Source: Lycocorax pyrrhopterus obiensis (Eukaryota > Chordata > Aves > Passeriformes > Paradisaeidae). Taken from it: a DNA stretch of 64,000 nt. Positions 50,901 to 64,000 of this stretch are shown in pieces. A program made the translations under genes and the position numbers. The notes under the pieces were generated by a model. The model was not told the origin of the DNA. It made no database searches and saw only the letters and a list, made by a program, of their open reading frames with translations. Every line of letters begins with the position of its first letter. The stretch's first letter is position 1. The stretch covers positions 19,558,501 through 19,622,500 of the forward strand of contig JACSVZ010000010.1 in the NCBI GenBank assembly GCA_014706295.1. Direction: 5' to 3'.

Positions 50901-53301
50901 GTGCTGGAAACATTCAGGCACTGTAGGGTATTGCTCATTCCCCCTTCCTCACTCTGCCCAGACTGAGTGCTCTGTGTTTTCTGGTGTCCTTGAAGTCCTT
51001 GCTCCTCTGTTTAATGTTAAAAAAAGCGGAGTAGTGGGAAATGCCAGACATTCCTGTTATAAATATGAGACTGGTCATTCCAGTAGAATTCAATCAATGC
51101 CTTGTAAATGCACGGTGATGGAAGGCAGGAGGGAGTATTAAAGAGTGACTCTTGGTGGTCGTGGGCACGGTGCTGTGGACAGATGGGTGTTTGGGATACT
51201 TTCTGGGTCCTGCGTTTCTGCTCTCGCCCCTGGACAAGGTCACCGTGTCTGCGGTTAATTTTTCTGAGCCCTCTGAACTGCTGGAAAATCTTGTGGAGGA
51301 GATTCTGGCTGGGAAGTGAACTTTTCCTTTCTCTATAAAGATTTCAAGGGTGTTAAAATTATATTTGCAAATGACTTGAGTGGGTGGGGGATTTCCATGA
51401 GGCAGGGAGAATTCACCTGACTATTTTTTATAAGCTTCCAAGTCATGCTCTGGCTGCAGTTTCCGTGTCGGGATACAGTTCTGTATTCCTCTTGTTCCTA
51501 GAAGCTGTGCAAACCCGATTCCCTGTGCGTGGAGGTGATTTCCCAGCAAAGGCTTGTTTTTTTTGGCATCTAAGGAAACTGACGCTGCTCTGCAGGTGTC
51601 GGAGGGTGCAGCAGCAAGTGTTAGAGGGCTGAAACACAGTGTTTTAGGACTGACCAGAGGGTTTTCCTATAATAATGAGACTTTGTTGGGCTTTTTATGT
51701 GGGCAGACCTTCTTGTAGTGACTCCGGTGAATCAGCAGCTTCTGGCAGGGCTGAGGGAAAAGAGGCTTTGCCAGGTCAAATTATGGTTTTTGCTGGCCTG
51801 GCTGCTCTGCGGCGCATGGCAGCGGGGCGAGGGTGAGTCAGGGCTGCCTGCGCGAGGATCTGCACGTACATGAGGAAGGGCTGCGGAGCAGGGGAGGAGC
51901 ATCGGGCCAGCCAGCGGGGCCGCTGCGGCAGCGGGACGGCACCGGGCAGGCTGGCAGGACATGGCCTGCCCTTCACTGGACTCAGTCCTGCCAGCTCTGG
52001 AAGAGTTTTTGGGTTTATTGGTGCCTCTGTGTCAAAGCTGGATGTGCTGAGCTGGCTGGTGTGTGCCCTTCACACCATTCCGTGGTTTATTGGTGAGCTT
52101 TGTCTGCCTGGGGTGGGCAGAACAAAAGCCCAGCTCTGTTCCTGCTCTGTCCCAGCTTTTAGCTGAGCCCCAGCTCATGTTTCTATAAGCACATCTTGGA
52201 GATGAAGGCAGCTCATGCCTGCTCTGAGTATCGCCCGTGTGCCCAGGGCATGGAGTTTGAAGTCAAACCAATCTTTAAAGGCAAAATGAGTGCTCTGCCC
52301 ATGCCGATAGCCACCACCTTGCATCATTCTTTTACCGGAGGCTTTTGTAATGCTGGAGTTCTAGCCTGGGCAGGTCCAAGAGACAAAAAGCTTTTAGCTG
52401 CCACTGCTACTTGAGAACAAAATTATTGCAATTAGAAATGCCTGGGGCACCGGCACTGCTGTGAAATGAATGTCCTCCCATCCCTGTGGATTGTTAAGCT
52501 TCAGCTTCCTCTTGGGATTACAGGCTGGTCCTGCTGTTGTGGGGACTCTCTAGTCCAGAGGAGGCAAACAGCCTGAGTTCAGAGAGGTTTTTTAATCCAA
52601 GCGTTGAAAAATACAACCAGTTTTAAACCTTGTGATAGATTGCTGCTGCTGTGGGTGAAGGGGAGTGCAGGAGGCGGGGGAGACCTGCAGCATCTTCAGT
52701 CAAAGAGGGACTTTGAGTGTATTAAATCTTGGATCTTTTATGTGTTCTATGCCAAGGTGTTGTGTTTAATCAACTCAAGTCTGCTTGCTTGTCCAAGCTT
52801 AAAGGATGGGGTTTAGGCTTAGGCGGACTTTGCTGTGATTAGGTGCTCCTGGGCAGAAGGTTGCCTGTGTCCGGGCGTGCTGCAGTCACGCCAGCGCCGA
52901 GCTGCCCCGGTCCCAAGCGGGATGGGAAGTGCAGTTGAGGCCTGTAGGAGAAACAAGTGGAGAGCTGGGAGGGAGGAGGCAGAACCTCTGCCTGCGCACT
53001 CAAGTGCTTGAATTTTGTTGCGTTGTGTAGCTCCAAGGGAAGACTGGCAATGAAGAGAAGCTATGAAGGGAACATCTGCATAGAAGGCAGGTGAGCTTTG
53101 GGTGGTCCATGTGGGGGATGACATGGAAATAGAAATGTCTTGCCTGTTAAGACTCTCAAGTAGGAACATAAAGATAGTTTGATCCAGTAGCAGCTTTCTT
53201 GTTACCTCCATATTCATCACGTGGGTGTGTTGGTGTCTCTGCTTGATGGACAAGTTGGGGTGGGTGATTCCCAAACCTGGCACTGCTTTCTTCCCTTCCA
53301 G
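47914..53301 (+). other. PKM: PKM intron 1 (5' UTR intron)
   Basis: No coding exon is recognisable on either strand. The first 700 bp stay CpG-rich and include a CACGTG E-box at 48086-48091, compatible with HIF or MYC binding. About 49080-49490 is a unique AT-rich segment (AGTATATAATTTCATGCCCG near 49086, GAAGCTATTATTAAAACC near 49375, GTTGATAATTTAATTTGATG near 49455) that could be a conserved element. Unlike the CELF6 and PARP6 introns, no minisatellite is present. Confidence 0.5.
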
Positions 53302-53320
53302 ACACAGGAATCGAGTGACC

Positions 53321-64000
<10,680 letters not shown>

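Overview
This window is nuclear DNA from a vertebrate, almost certainly a bird. Two CR1 retrotransposon 3' ends with the avian-type tail sit upstream of the first gene. The genes have ordinary vertebrate exon structure, the introns are compact, and much of the DNA is GC-rich and full of G-rich minisatellites, as on bird microchromosomes. The identities rest on splice-accurate exon reconstruction and family motifs read by eye. No database search was run, and comparisons with human proteins are from memory.

Layout. Positions 1-6.5 kb are intergenic (two CR1 copies, one short direct repeat, no recognised gene). HEXA (+, 6638-15022, 14 coding exons, 534 aa) encodes the alpha subunit of lysosomal beta-hexosaminidase. 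15.2-18.8 kb is intergenic, with a GT-rich array that flips to a CA-rich array, then a G-rich minisatellite. CELF6 (+, 19107-35589, 12 coding exons, 479 aa) encodes a three-RRM RNA-binding splicing/translation regulator. Its introns hold many minisatellites, several islands of unique AT-rich sequence resembling conserved non-coding elements, a cluster of four RFX X-box-like sites, and a CpG-rich candidate second promoter with an in-frame alternative first exon. 36.9-38.8 kb is a convergent intergenic region. PARP6 (-, 38869-46255, 22 coding exons, 621 aa) encodes a mono-ADP-ribosyltransferase; its start codon is the last three bases of exon 1. PKM (+, promoter near 47.6-47.9 kb, ATG at 53321, running off the right edge) encodes pyruvate kinase M. 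The mutually exclusive M1 and M2 exons are both present in tandem, the M2 exon being cut by the window end.

The genes do not form one pathway: ganglioside degradation (HEXA), RNA processing (CELF6), ADP-ribosylation (PARP6) and glycolysis (PKM). They are a conserved neighbourhood known in human as HEXA-CELF6-PARP6-PKM. As I recall it, all four lie on the same strand in human, whereas here PARP6 is inverted relative to the other three. That makes PARP6 divergent from PKM and convergent with CELF6.

I found no evidence of a wholly new system. The most interesting leads are the apparent PARP6 inversion, the candidate internal CELF6 promoter/first exon, the RFX-site cluster, the conserved control signals around the PKM M1/M2 exons, the altered GM2-activator contact loops in HEXA, and the dense minisatellite field that stops at PKM.
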